Origin: Asticcacaulis excentricus CB 48
GTDB lineage: Bacteria > Pseudomonadota > Alphaproteobacteria > Caulobacterales > Caulobacteraceae
NCBI RefSeq assembly: GCF_000175215.2
Contig: NC_014819.1
Location: 62,001-126,000, forward strand
Direction: 5' to 3'
Length of the DNA stretch: 64,000 nucleotides
This document shows positions 40,496-49,876 of this stretch, one piece after another. Numbering within the stretch: position 1 is the stretch's first letter; each line of letters begins with the position of its first letter. The notes under the pieces were generated by a model that saw nothing but the letters and a program-made list of their open reading frames with translations, ran no database searches and had not been told where the DNA came from. Made by a program: the position numbers and the translations under genes.

Positions 40496-40536
40496 TTGTC
40501 TGTTAACCGGTAGTCGCCTAATAAGATTTGTTAACC
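40496..40536 (+). promoter_or_regulatory. Probable promoter of the GIY-YIG/Ssp operon with paired TGTTAACC
   Basis: TTGTCT at 40496 and TAATAA at 40519 are separated by 17 bases. The octamer TGTTAACC occurs at 40501 (in the spacer) and again at 40529 (near the start of transcription), each containing the palindrome GTTAAC. Two regulator subunits at these spots would block the promoter. The first gene starts with GTG at 40552 and has no clear ribosome-binding site. Confidence 0.45.
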
Positions 40537-40551
40537 TTGTGACGGGCGCTC

Positions 40552-41211
40552 GTGAACAACATTCGCAAATTGTCTTGGAGTGAGTTAGGCCAGGCCCCTG
40601 TCGGGCCTGGTGTTTATGCGTGGTACTACGAACCCCAAATCACGCAATATGACCTAAACCAAGCGGTAGGAGCGGTAGGTGATCGAATGGCGGCCGGTGA
40701 TCGGGCCGGCGCCGAGGCTGTTATTAATCGCCTCTTCAATGACAATGTCCTCAAGTATTTTCACCAGAACCCATATGACGTGACCCTATCAGGCCCCTTA
40801 AAGCCAAGGTACACAGGTACGGTGGAACACGACCAAAGGATTTCGCCCGGCCTGGTACAACGTATTTTAGACGACCCAACTCGGCTGACTGGGCTTCGTG
40901 ATTTTTTGATCGGGTCTGCTCCCTATTTTGCAAGTCCTATCTATATTGGTATGTCAGACTCTCTGCGTACAAGGCTTAGTACGCATAGATCACTTATCGA
41001 AAAATATAGAGACCAAGAGCTTCGTCGGGGTTTGACCGACGATACAACCGTAAATGAAGATGCCGGCTTTGCTCGACGGGTAGTTACTCGTCGAATACCG
41101 CCAGACAACTTATTCGTAATGGTTTTGGAGACTTCGAGTGTAAACGGCTTACATATCGATCTCGAAAATCTACTAAACCGCATATATTATCCGATCTTAG
41201 GAAGGAACTGA
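40552..41211 (+). CDS. GIY-YIG-like nuclease, first gene of the phosphorothioation operon
   Basis: A 219-residue protein. GPGVYAWYY at 18-26 gives the GIY strand and SPIYIGMSDSLRTRLSTH at 129-145 the YIG strand with the catalytic Arg and a His. LHIDLENLLNRIYYPILGRN at the end supplies the Glu205 and Asn expected of GIY-YIG nucleases. About 105 residues separate GIY from YIG, where the family usually has 10-15, so the domain carries a large insertion. The GTG start lacks a clear ribosome-binding site. The stop is 1 base from the next start, so it is co-translated with the DGQHR gene. Proposed role: DNA cleavage linked to the modification system; not proven. Confidence 0.7.
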   Translation: MNNIRKLSWSELGQAPVGPGVYAWYYEPQITQYDLNQAVGAVGDRMAAGDRAGAEAVINRLFNDNVLKYFHQNPYDVTLSGPLKPRYTGTVEHDQRISPGLVQRILDDPTRLTGLRDFLIGSAPYFASPIYIGMSDSLRTRLSTHRSLIEKYRDQELRRGLTDDTTVNEDAGFARRVVTRRIPPDNLFVMVLETSSVNGLHIDLENLLNRIYYPILGRN

Positions 41212-41212
41212 C

Positions 41213-43540
41213 ATGGCTTTGTCACTTCGTAAATCTTCAGCCTTGAACCTGGAGCTGGAAGGATCGACGGGGTCGTTCCGCGTTGGCAGCATTGCCGGCA
41301 CCAACAATACGCTGGAGGTGAAGTATTTCCTCACTGACCTGAGCCTGGACTATGAGAGCGGTGCCAGTGCGCAGGTGTTAAGCCATCTGGCGCCAGTGCG
41401 GGAGCTTTTTGAAACCGAAAAGCTTGAATTCGACGAGATTATGCAGCGCGATATCGACGATGCACGTGTGTCTGCCGAACTCGTGCCTTACCTCCTCGAT
41501 AAAAACTCACGGGATATGGTGAAGTTGTTTCCGCCGATCGTCGTCGTCATCCTGCCAACTGTTCCGAATGCCAATCGTCCAGCGGATAAATATCCTCCGG
41601 TTGTTACCGAAGACGGAACCAGTGCGGATGGCCAAGAAGAAAGACGGACCCGGTCCGGCGCGATCGGTCAGGAAGTGTTCGAGTTCTCCCAACCGATTTT
41701 AGACGGCGAAGTAGTCAAACATGACCTCAATCGATTGAAGCTGAACACAGAAAGAACAAGACTTGTAATCGTGGATGGGCAGCACCGTGCCATGGCGCTG
41801 CTGGCTCTTTATCGCAATCTTCAAGACAAATGGACTGACGAGCGTCGCGCGCCATACAAGGATTTTTACGAGGAGTGGACGCCCAATTACATTCGGCAGT
41901 TCCAGCTTTCGCACATCAGCCTTCCTGTCATGTTCTGCACATTCCCCGAGCTGGACGAACACTATAAAGGCGACTTCGACCTCAAAAAGGCCGCGCGTTC
42001 CATTTTCCTTACCCTCAATAAGACGGCTCGTAAGGTTTCAGAGTCCCGCAATCGCTTGCTCGATGATAACGACCTTATCGCCTTGTTCCTGCGGAAAACC
42101 TTGTCGGCAATCAAAAATCGAGACGTACTAAGCCAGAATTCGATCCGCATTTTCAATGTGGAACTCGACCAATCGGGCGACCGTATCAAAATCGAAAGTG
42201 CGATCGCCGTCACCGGCGTGAACCATATCTACTACATAATTGAGCACCTGCTGCTCAATAAGCCTGACGATGTCAGCGGTATCAGCGCGCGTGCCGGCAA
42301 GTATTACAAGCGGACAGATCTTGAAGCGTATGGTGCCTCGCGGCGGCTGGATGCCCGTAACATTTTGGGCGCCGCATTGGCGGACACAACATACAGAGAC
42401 ATCTTCTCTCGCGACGCCGGCGACAAGCTCGCAGAGCAATATGACACGAATTATGGCGCTTTCTTGTTAGAATTTTATGTGCGCTTCGCACCAATCGAGG
42501 CTCATTGTAGAGCCAGCCTCTCCCTGGAAGAAAACCTCAAGAGCCAAGAAAATCGCAAGCTACGACCTATCCTGTTTGAAGGGCAGGGGATGAGCCGTGT
42601 TTTCAATGACCATCGCGATAATTTGCGAGAAAAGCTGAAAAGCAAAGAGTTCGGTAGCGAAGCTACGAAGATCGAAGAAATCATCAAGAATCTTGATATC
42701 ACCGCTGGCCAAATCAAGAGCGCAATCGATCGCTTCAAAGGACAACGTGCGGTCAATTTCGTAGATTCCATCAGCGATAAAAATAAGCTCAAAGACGGCA
42801 CGGACATTCATCCTAAGATCGTGGGTTTCATTTCCGATCTTTATGACAACGTATTCTCCAGTGTAGCGTTCCAAACAGCTGCCGTCGCAACCTTCTTTGG
42901 GGAAGTTGAACGCGCTCAAGCCGAAGCAAAAAAGGTCGGCGCCGCTAAAATCGACGTTACCGCAGAATTCGACGCCTATCTGACATCGCTCCATGCCTTG
43001 TTCGTTCCAAAATCTGTTTCCCAATTCCGCAGCCTAGTTGAAGTCTTCGTCGGTAAAGTCGAAGGGGAAATCACTGAGTGGAAGTTGGTTCGGACGCCTC
43101 ACACATTCCGGGAAGTGGTCTATCCGGGAGAAATGCAGCCTGACCAATGGCCCAAGTATCGCTATATGATGCTGGAGCTATGGCGGCCGCAGAATGAGCA
43201 CCTTCAAGCAGTTGTTGCCGCGTCCCGCGACGTCTGTCGCGCCCAAGTCTTTAAGGCCTTGGTGGGTCGGCGCAAAGACGAATTCACGCGCAATGAGGTT
43301 AAGCGCGAAGAAGACCTCACCCCGGCCGAACGCGCAACATTTGTGACGCAGGCCTACGAGGCCATCCGGACGCTGCTCAATAATTTGGGATGGAAGACTA
43401 CTGAAATTCCGTCGAAAAAGACTTTTGAAGGTCTCAGCGCGGAACCGGCTGAGATCAGTCCAGCGGCGGTCGCCGAAGAGGACGAGGTTTGGGAATCTGC
43501 TGAAGATGCCGCCGACGAAGGCATTAGCAGCGCCGAGTGA
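41213..43540 (+). CDS. Large DGQHR-domain protein (DndB-like)
   Basis: A 775-residue protein with the signature LVIVDGQHRAMALLALYRN, DGQHR at 188-192, embedded in a ParB-like fold shared with the DndB transcriptional regulator. Around it are HDLNRLKLNTERTR and ISLPVMFCTFPELDEHYKGDF, again DndB-like. DndB itself is about half this length; the C-terminal 450 residues (coiled, KSKEFGSEATKIEEIIKNLD) are extra. DndB-type proteins tune expression of sulfur-modification genes. Here the gene sits in front of sspA with a 33-base gap, so a regulator, substrate-recognition or effector role are all possible. Good AAGGA site before the ATG. Confidence 0.8.
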   Translation: MALSLRKSSALNLELEGSTGSFRVGSIAGTNNTLEVKYFLTDLSLDYESGASAQVLSHLAPVRELFETEKLEFDEIMQRDIDDARVSAELVPYLLDKNSRDMVKLFPPIVVVILPTVPNANRPADKYPPVVTEDGTSADGQEERRTRSGAIGQEVFEFSQPILDGEVVKHDLNRLKLNTERTRLVIVDGQHRAMALLALYRNLQDKWTDERRAPYKDFYEEWTPNYIRQFQLSHISLPVMFCTFPELDEHYKGDFDLKKAARSIFLTLNKTARKVSESRNRLLDDNDLIALFLRKTLSAIKNRDVLSQNSIRIFNVELDQSGDRIKIESAIAVTGVNHIYYIIEHLLLNKPDDVSGISARAGKYYKRTDLEAYGASRRLDARNILGAALADTTYRDIFSRDAGDKLAEQYDTNYGAFLLEFYVRFAPIEAHCRASLSLEENLKSQENRKLRPILFEGQGMSRVFNDHRDNLREKLKSKEFGSEATKIEEIIKNLDITAGQIKSAIDRFKGQRAVNFVDSISDKNKLKDGTDIHPKIVGFISDLYDNVFSSVAFQTAAVATFFGEVERAQAEAKKVGAAKIDVTAEFDAYLTSLHALFVPKSVSQFRSLVEVFVGKVEGEITEWKLVRTPHTFREVVYPGEMQPDQWPKYRYMMLELWRPQNEHLQAVVAASRDVCRAQVFKALVGRRKDEFTRNEVKREEDLTPAERATFVTQAYEAIRTLLNNLGWKTTEIPSKKTFEGLSAEPAEISPAAVAEEDEVWESAEDAADEGISSAE

Positions 43541-43573
43541 TCGTTTCCGGGCGAAAGGGGACGGGAGGGTCGG

Positions 43574-44788
43574 ATGGACGAGGTAATGTTAGATAAATCG
43601 TTGGGTTCAACGGCACCACGCAACGAACCCATTTACTTGGATAACTTTTCAACGACACCCATCGCGCCTGAAGTGGCAAAGGCGATCATTGATGCTTGGT
43701 CGCTGCCTAGCAACGCCAGTTCGCCGCACACTATGGGCGCGCGAGCTGAGGCAATTGTTGCTGAGGCCAGGGGAGACGTGGCGAACCTTATTGGAGCGGC
43801 ACCAAGCGAAATAGTCTTTACATCTGGGGCCACTGAAGCAAATAATTTGATCCTTTTGGGTGTGGCCGAAGCGGCAGTTGTTGCTGGGATCAACAGAAGA
43901 AAGATTGTTCTATCCTCTATCGAACACAAGTCGGTTTTGGTGCCAGCGGGTACACTTGAGGATAGGGGGTTTGAAGTCATCTTGGTGCCTGCTCACGATA
44001 CCGGTGTGATTGATATGCGGGCATTGGCTGCCGCAGTCGATGATCGGACCTTGTTAGTATCTGTGATGGGCGCAAACAACGAGACAGGAGCCTTGCAGCC
44101 GATAAGGGAGATTGTTGCCATCGCCAGCAAAGTCGGTGCCTATGTTCATTCTGATTGCGCACAATTGGTAGGCAAGCTGCCCATAGACGTACTCGACCTT
44201 GGTATCGACTATTTGAGCATCTCAGGTCACAAGATGTACGGCCCAATGGGCATCGGGGCAGCTTTTATTTCTGCCTCTGCGTTGAAGCCCAAGGCGATAG
44301 CATTTGGCGGCGGTCAGCAGGCTGGGGTACGGCCGGGAACTGAGCCTGTACCAATCATTGCGGGGCTTGGGACGGCGGCTCGGCTAGCGGGGTCGCGTAT
44401 GGAACTGGATGCCGCTCACGGCACGCTTTTGCGCAACATGTTTTTGGATGAGCTGAGCAGCCTAAATAGTGATGTAGAGATCATCACTCAAAATTCAGAA
44501 ACGCTGCCGGGGACTGTATGTTTAAAGGTCAATGGCATAATCGCAGACGACTTGATCGAAAGCGTCCAGCGTCAAATGTCAATTTCTACGGGGTCTGCTT
44601 GTAATTCTGGACAGGTCATTCCCTCCCACGTTCTTATGGGTATGGGATTTGGTCAAGTTGTCGCTAGATCAATATTTAGAATTTACTTTAGTAGATACAA
44701 TTCTAAACAGGACGCCATTGAATCTGCATTTATTTTGGCCAAAGCGATCGGCCATTTGAGGCATCCCGCTGGACAACCCCGCCAGTAG
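43574..44788 (+). CDS. sspA: SspA-type cysteine desulfurase
   Basis: A 404-residue PLP enzyme of the NifS/IscS class V family: DNFSTTPIAPEV, GATEANNLILLG, the PLP Lys220 in ISGHKMYGP and the catalytic Cys343 in STGSACNSG. It takes sulfur from cysteine as a persulfide for DNA phosphorothioation, the role of SspA and DndA. The start at 43574 has GGGAGGG 6 bases upstream. The neighbours SspB, SspC and SspD make this specialised role much more likely than general Fe-S cluster assembly; no IscU or other isc gene is adjacent. Confidence 0.9.
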   Translation: MDEVMLDKSLGSTAPRNEPIYLDNFSTTPIAPEVAKAIIDAWSLPSNASSPHTMGARAEAIVAEARGDVANLIGAAPSEIVFTSGATEANNLILLGVAEAAVVAGINRRKIVLSSIEHKSVLVPAGTLEDRGFEVILVPAHDTGVIDMRALAAAVDDRTLLVSVMGANNETGALQPIREIVAIASKVGAYVHSDCAQLVGKLPIDVLDLGIDYLSISGHKMYGPMGIGAAFISASALKPKAIAFGGGQQAGVRPGTEPVPIIAGLGTAARLAGSRMELDAAHGTLLRNMFLDELSSLNSDVEIITQNSETLPGTVCLKVNGIIADDLIESVQRQMSISTGSACNSGQVIPSHVLMGMGFGQVVARSIFRIYFSRYNSKQDAIESAFILAKAIGHLRHPAGQPRQ

Positions 44789-44805
44789 GCGGTACAAACA
44801 GAAGC

Positions 44806-45726
44806 ATGAAACATGCTCTATTCGATTCGGCTGACTCGTTGCAATTTGCCGGGCACGAAACCTTCCCGTTGCGCATCCTATGGCTGAAAAAGGCTTATGA
44901 CGCCGTGCAATATGGCGTGCCCTCCGGAACATTTCAAGAACGTTCCGCAATTGCTCGTTTTGGGGTGGGGCGGAATATGGCTGTGGCCATGCGTTATTGG
45001 GCGCTGGCGTCGGGCTTTATTGAGGAAAGCGGGAAAGAGCTCCGCCCTACGCCTCTTGGCACTGCGATCCTCTCCGACGATGGGGCAGACCCGTATATTG
45101 AAAGGCCTGCGACTGTGTGGTTGACGCATTGGGCGATGGCTTCAACTCCCCAATACACTACCACTACCTACTACGCTTTCAATGGAATGGCTGCGAATGA
45201 ATTTGACCACTCAACGTTGGTCGATGAAATTTTCGGAATTGTAGAGGCGAGGGACCGGAAGGCTACCGTAGGCACCATTAAGCGTGATGTTGAAGTTTTT
45301 TTACGCGGCTACGTTCGTCGCGACGGCGCGGCTTCCGAGGACGCGGCAGAGCCGTTATTGGCTGAACTTGGCCTCATCAGAGAGGCGCGGTTCGGTGGCT
45401 GGTTTGAGTTCGTTCGCGGACCAAAGCCGTCGCTGTCGGACCCCATTTTTGCCTACGCTCTAGCGGAGTTTTGGGAGCGATTTGGCGGCGGAAATACCCT
45501 TACTGTTGAGCACATTTGTTATGCTCCAGGCTCTCCAGGTCGTGTCTTTAAGCTAGACGAGGATAGCGTGGTGACGCGCCTCATCGCCATGGAGAAAGTA
45601 ACCGACGGCGCTTGGATTTGGACGGATACCGCTGGGCTTAGGCAAATACAGCGTGCGGGCCCGGTAGATCGTATGGCCCTTATCGAAAAGTCATATCCTG
45701 CAAATGCCCTAAAGGCGGTGGCCTAA
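44806..45726 (+). CDS. sspB: SspB-type protein (DUF4007), single-strand nickase of DNA phosphorothioation
   Basis: A 306-residue protein with the DUF4007 pattern: LQFAGHETFPLRILWLKKAYDAV at residues 11-33, then ARFGVGRNMAVAMRYWALASGFI at 49-71. In the published Ssp system SspB is the nicking component that opens one strand so the sulfur mark can be placed. The match to DUF4007 is from the sequence; the nickase role is from the family. It ends TAATG with the start of sspC, so translation is coupled. Confidence 0.85.
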   Translation: MKHALFDSADSLQFAGHETFPLRILWLKKAYDAVQYGVPSGTFQERSAIARFGVGRNMAVAMRYWALASGFIEESGKELRPTPLGTAILSDDGADPYIERPATVWLTHWAMASTPQYTTTTYYAFNGMAANEFDHSTLVDEIFGIVEARDRKATVGTIKRDVEVFLRGYVRRDGAASEDAAEPLLAELGLIREARFGGWFEFVRGPKPSLSDPIFAYALAEFWERFGGGNTLTVEHICYAPGSPGRVFKLDEDSVVTRLIAMEKVTDGAWIWTDTAGLRQIQRAGPVDRMALIEKSYPANALKAVA

Positions 45727-48700
45727 TGGCTTTAGCTGATTTCGTTGAAATAAACCGTCGTTTCGCTCGGTCTGCGCGTTTGGATGCTGACTTAAACGGC
45801 ACGCCTCCTTTGGTGGGGTACGTGTTGCAGGCGAGCGTTGAAAAAGCGTTGAGCACGCTTGCGAATTCCCAAATGGATAGCAAGCAAGGCGCGTTTACCT
45901 GGACGGGACCCTACGGCGGCGGTAAGTCAAGCGCGGCACTGCTAATGGCTAACCTCGTTGCCGGGGCTAACGAGAACCGGAAAATTGCCAAGGGAATTGC
46001 CGGAAAGACTTTAACAGCCACTTTCACCAAGGCCTTTCCAGAAGATAATGGTCCGTGGGCCGTTGTCCCTGTGACGGGGAGCAGGGCGGGCCTGCGAGCG
46101 GCGATTGGAGAATCGGCGCGTATAGCACTGGGCTGGACGGATCGGACGTTCCAAAAGGCGATCGCAAGTGACGATACGCTTATTGAGATGCTGACGTCCG
46201 AGGCTTCCAAAGGTCGAAGCGGCCTGCTTCTTATACTTGATGAACTTGGTAAAATGCTGGAGCATGAGGCGGCCTCTGGCGGTGACATCCACCTTTTGCA
46301 AGACATTGCTGAGAGAAGTTCACGAAGCAAAGGCAGGCTGGTCGTTATTGGCATTCTGCACCAATCATTTGACCAATACGCGGCTAAGGCTGCGCGAGAC
46401 GCCCGGCAAGAGTGGGCTAAAGTTCAAGGTCGATACCAAGACATCTCGTTCCTTGCGGCGGCGGATGAAACCGTCTCATTGTTGTCGAGGGCGATTTCCT
46501 GCGCGGCACGGCCGGCTGCTGCCAAGTCTCTCGCAGCCACGGTGGCCGAAGCCGTGGCCAAACGTCGGCCGACCGATTTTGACCAGCTGACGAATGCCTT
46601 AGCGTTGACCTGGCCTTTAAATCCGGTGACGGCTATGCTGTTGGGACCGGTGTCGCGTCAACGGTTCGCTCAAAACGAACGAAGCGTGTTCGGCTTCCTT
46701 AGTTCGGCTGAACCGGCTGGATTCCAAGACTTTCTCAAATCGGCCACGGATGACGAGACGTATGGTCCGGAACGCCTTTGGGATTATCTGGCTTTCAATT
46801 TTGGAATGGTCTTAACCGGTGGGTCTGATAGCTCTCGGTTCAGCTTGGCATTCGAAGCCATTGAGCGGGCAGGGGCTAAAGGCACCTCTTTACACGTCGC
46901 CCTTACTAAATGTGCTGCCGCGATCGAATTTTTCCGCAACGGTTCAGGGCTGGCCCTCGCTGACGATTTTTTAGCGGCGGCAACCCCGTGGGTCTCCGAC
47001 GATGAGCGAAAGCGTGCAATTCAGGACCTACTTGATTGGGCGGTCTTGACAAAACAGCCGCGCTTAAACGGTTACGCGCTGTTCGCAGGTAGCGATTTCG
47101 ACCTGGAAGACGCGATTTCAAGGGCGCGGGCGCCACTTACACCGGATCAAGTACGCGGTATTCCGCAGCGCGTAGGGATGGGGTTTGTTGCAGCGAAACG
47201 CCATTACTTTAGAACCGGAGCACTCCGCACATTTGAAATTGCGATCCATCTAATTTCAGACTCGGACAAGCCCGCCAAAATGGCAGCAGACATTGCTGCG
47301 AAACAGGGTGCGGGAGCTGGGACAATCGTGCTAATGCTCGGCAGCGGCTCTCAGGATGCAGTTGAAATTGATCGTGTCTGCAAGTCAATTGCTAAAGAAC
47401 TTCATAAGTTAGGCGCCATTGCGGCTGTAGGTGGGGCGACCAGAAGTTATGGTCTCCGCGAAAGCGCACTTGAGTTGTTTGCAGTCGAGCGGGTGCATCG
47501 TGAATATCCTCAGCTTGAGGGTGATCGCATTGCTCGCCGCGAAGTCGCCGGCAGACGGTCGGCCGCCGTTGATAGCGTTCATCGTGATCTGGAAACTGCT
47601 TTAGATGCTGCTCGCTGGTATCTGACACCTGATCCCTCCAAGCCGCTTCGTGAGCCGTTGGCGATTGTCGCTACCGAACTTGCAGACAGCACCTTCGCAA
47701 AGGCGCCAATTCTACAAAGCGAGCTTCTTCAACGAGACAAACCTTCGGCCAGTGCGATGGCTGGGTTGCGCGCTCTGCTACATGCAATGGTAAAAAAGTC
47801 AGACTCGCCGGACCTTGGTATTGATGGCTACCCAGTCGAGATGGGTCTTTACCTCACAGTGATTAAGCCTTTCGGCCTCCACCAAGAGGTCAAACCTGGA
47901 AAATTTGATTTTTCTGGACCTGACGACAGCGAAGCGGGTAAAAGTTTGATCACGGCTTGGGAGGAACTGGACAGGGTCAAGGATATCTCCCTTGAAGCGC
48001 TTTATAGCGTCTGGTCAAAGCCGCCCTATGGAATGAAGGCGGGCATTATGCCAGCACTGGCCCTTGCACATCTGTTAGCCAGTCGCAACCGCTTGGCCGT
48101 GTATGTCGAAGGTGTCTTCCAAACAGCCTTGGACGAAGTTTTTGTTGATAAGATGCTTCAGAAGCCTGCAGATATACGGCTTCGCCGTATCGATAGGTCC
48201 ATCCGCGAAATGGCCTTCTTGAACGGGCTATCTACGCGGCTGGGTCTTGGCGATGAAACGTCATCTCTCCCTATCGCCCAAGCAATTTTTCGACGGTTTG
48301 CATCCCTCCCGACGTACTCTAAGCGGACGGAGACGGCAAGCGCATCAACACTTCGAGTCCGGTCGATCGTGTTGAAAGCGACTGATCCAGAAGCGTTGTT
48401 GTTTGAGGACCTGCCAGGAGCTTTGGGGGACGATTTGTCGGCTGATTTGGTCTACCAGTCGCTTGTTGAGCTGGAAGGACTGTACGGCGTGTTGCTGTCT
48501 CATCTTAAGGCGGCATTAGCTCGCGCTTTGGCAGTTGACCCGCATAGCTTCGCAGGCCTCAAAGATCGCCTGCAACCGATCAAAAACCTCACCAATGATT
48601 TCCGATTCGATGCGTTCGCGATGCGAGCGGCCGCGTTCGATGGAGAGGAGGGCGACGTCGAAGGCATTGCCAGTCTTTTGATCCATAAGCCTGCTCATAG

Positions 48701-49028
48701 CTGGTCGGATCGCGACCGCGACCAAGCCTTCCTCGAACTCGCGAGGTATGGCCGGCAGTTCCGCGAACTTGAAGTTTTAGCGGCCGTGCGGAACCGCCAC
48801 TCCAATACCGAAGCGCTCGCGCTCGTCGTCGGCGTTGATCCTAAGATGCCACCTCTGTTGCGACGCTTTATCCTCACTGAGGCCGAACGATCTGAAGCTA
48901 CTGACCTCGCGGAACGATTACTCAAGACTCTCAGTAGCGACGGCCAGCATGGCCGCATACAATTTGCGGCGCTGGCTAGGGTGGTGGCCAGTCTAGCCGC
49001 CGCAAACGATGAAACGGAGGTTGCATGA
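45726..49028 (+). CDS. sspC: SspC-type large ATPase
   Basis: An 1100-residue protein with a P-loop ATPase at the N-terminus: Walker A GPYGGGKSS (Lys67) and Walker B GLLLILDELGK (Asp172, Glu173). It has a long, mostly helical C-terminal region with no name I can give. Size, order and neighbours match SspC, the ATPase of Ssp DNA phosphorothioation, which is thought to control SspB/SspD access to DNA. It is coupled to sspB (TAATG) and sspD (ATGA). No frameshift is seen. Confidence 0.85.
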   Translation: MALADFVEINRRFARSARLDADLNGTPPLVGYVLQASVEKALSTLANSQMDSKQGAFTWTGPYGGGKSSAALLMANLVAGANENRKIAKGIAGKTLTATFTKAFPEDNGPWAVVPVTGSRAGLRAAIGESARIALGWTDRTFQKAIASDDTLIEMLTSEASKGRSGLLLILDELGKMLEHEAASGGDIHLLQDIAERSSRSKGRLVVIGILHQSFDQYAAKAARDARQEWAKVQGRYQDISFLAAADETVSLLSRAISCAARPAAAKSLAATVAEAVAKRRPTDFDQLTNALALTWPLNPVTAMLLGPVSRQRFAQNERSVFGFLSSAEPAGFQDFLKSATDDETYGPERLWDYLAFNFGMVLTGGSDSSRFSLAFEAIERAGAKGTSLHVALTKCAAAIEFFRNGSGLALADDFLAAATPWVSDDERKRAIQDLLDWAVLTKQPRLNGYALFAGSDFDLEDAISRARAPLTPDQVRGIPQRVGMGFVAAKRHYFRTGALRTFEIAIHLISDSDKPAKMAADIAAKQGAGAGTIVLMLGSGSQDAVEIDRVCKSIAKELHKLGAIAAVGGATRSYGLRESALELFAVERVHREYPQLEGDRIARREVAGRRSAAVDSVHRDLETALDAARWYLTPDPSKPLREPLAIVATELADSTFAKAPILQSELLQRDKPSASAMAGLRALLHAMVKKSDSPDLGIDGYPVEMGLYLTVIKPFGLHQEVKPGKFDFSGPDDSEAGKSLITAWEELDRVKDISLEALYSVWSKPPYGMKAGIMPALALAHLLASRNRLAVYVEGVFQTALDEVFVDKMLQKPADIRLRRIDRSIREMAFLNGLSTRLGLGDETSSLPIAQAIFRRFASLPTYSKRTETASASTLRVRSIVLKATDPEALLFEDLPGALGDDLSADLVYQSLVELEGLYGVLLSHLKAALARALAVDPHSFAGLKDRLQPIKNLTNDFRFDAFAMRAAAFDGEEGDVEGIASLLIHKPAHSWSDRDRDQAFLELARYGRQFRELEVLAAVRNRHSNTEALALVVGVDPKMPPLLRRFILTEAERSEATDLAERLLKTLSSDGQHGRIQFAALARVVASLAAANDETEVA

Positions 49029-49867
49029 CCCATTCTGAACGGCACATATTAGGTGTATCTGGCGGGCGAGACAGCGCGGCTTTGGCAGTTTATATGCGCC
49101 AGCATTATCCTGACCTTCCACTGGAATACTTTTTCACCGACACCGGCAAGGAATTGCCAGAAGTCTACACCTTCCTTGATCGCCTTGAGGGCTTTCTAGG
49201 CAAGCCAATCCTTCGCCTGAATCCTGATCGTGACTTCGACTTCTGGTTAGATGAGTACGGCCACTTTTTGCCCTCGGCAAGGACTAGGTGGTGCACCCGT
49301 CAATTAAAGCTGCGCCCGCTTGAGCAATGGATTCGCCCCGATCTGGAAAGCGGGACAATAATCCATTCTTACGTGGCTATCCGAGCCGACGAACCAACTC
49401 GCGAAGGCTATCAGGCCACGCACCCAAATATGCGGGTTCATTTGCCCCTGCGTGAAGCCGGTATCGATCGGCAGGGCGTAATCGAAATGCTAGATCAGGC
49501 AGATGTAGGCGAGCCCGAATACTACAAATGGCGATCTCGGTCAGGGTGCACTTTTTGCTTTTTCCAGCAAAAAATCGAATGGGTGCGACTGGCGGAACAC
49601 CACCCAGATCGATTCGAAGAGGCAGTACGTTACGAGAAAACCGCGTTAAAAGACGGTTCGCCCTTTACCTGGAGTCAAGGCGAGAGCCTGCCGGAACTTA
49701 TCGAACCAGCACGTGTCGAACAAATAAAGGCTGACTATGAGCGCAGAGTCGCGCGCCTTCGCGACCGTCGCAACCGCAATCCGTTGGCGGTCGGCCTGCC
49801 GGAGTCTGTAGACGATATATATGGGATTGACGAGGCCGCTGGTGGCTGCGTTATCTGTCACAAATAA
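49025..49867 (+). CDS. sspD: SspD-type ATP pyrophosphatase / PAPS-reductase-like protein
   Basis: A 280-residue protein of the adenine nucleotide alpha-hydrolase family. The PP-loop is VSGGRDSAALAVY (12-17, with Arg where DndC has Lys), then EYFFTDTGKELPEVY. Cysteines RWCTRQLK and SGCTFCFFQQKIEW (CxxC) may carry sulfur or an Fe-S cluster, as in DndC and SspD. It activates the DNA phosphate and passes on sulfur from SspA. The last two codons-worth of tail has a further CxxC (GCVICHK). The start overlaps sspC. The operon ends here, 9 bases from a convergent operon. Confidence 0.88.
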   Translation: MTHSERHILGVSGGRDSAALAVYMRQHYPDLPLEYFFTDTGKELPEVYTFLDRLEGFLGKPILRLNPDRDFDFWLDEYGHFLPSARTRWCTRQLKLRPLEQWIRPDLESGTIIHSYVAIRADEPTREGYQATHPNMRVHLPLREAGIDRQGVIEMLDQADVGEPEYYKWRSRSGCTFCFFQQKIEWVRLAEHHPDRFEEAVRYEKTALKDGSPFTWSQGESLPELIEPARVEQIKADYERRVARLRDRRNRNPLAVGLPESVDDIYGIDEAAGGCVICHK

Positions 49868-49876
49868 ACGTAGCTG

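Noticed and set aside
40552..49867. Classical Dnd system
   Set aside because: DUF4007 and the large P-loop ATPase with the PAPS-reductase-like protein fit SspBCD; no DndD or DndE-like protein is seen. Only the DGQHR protein is Dnd-like.
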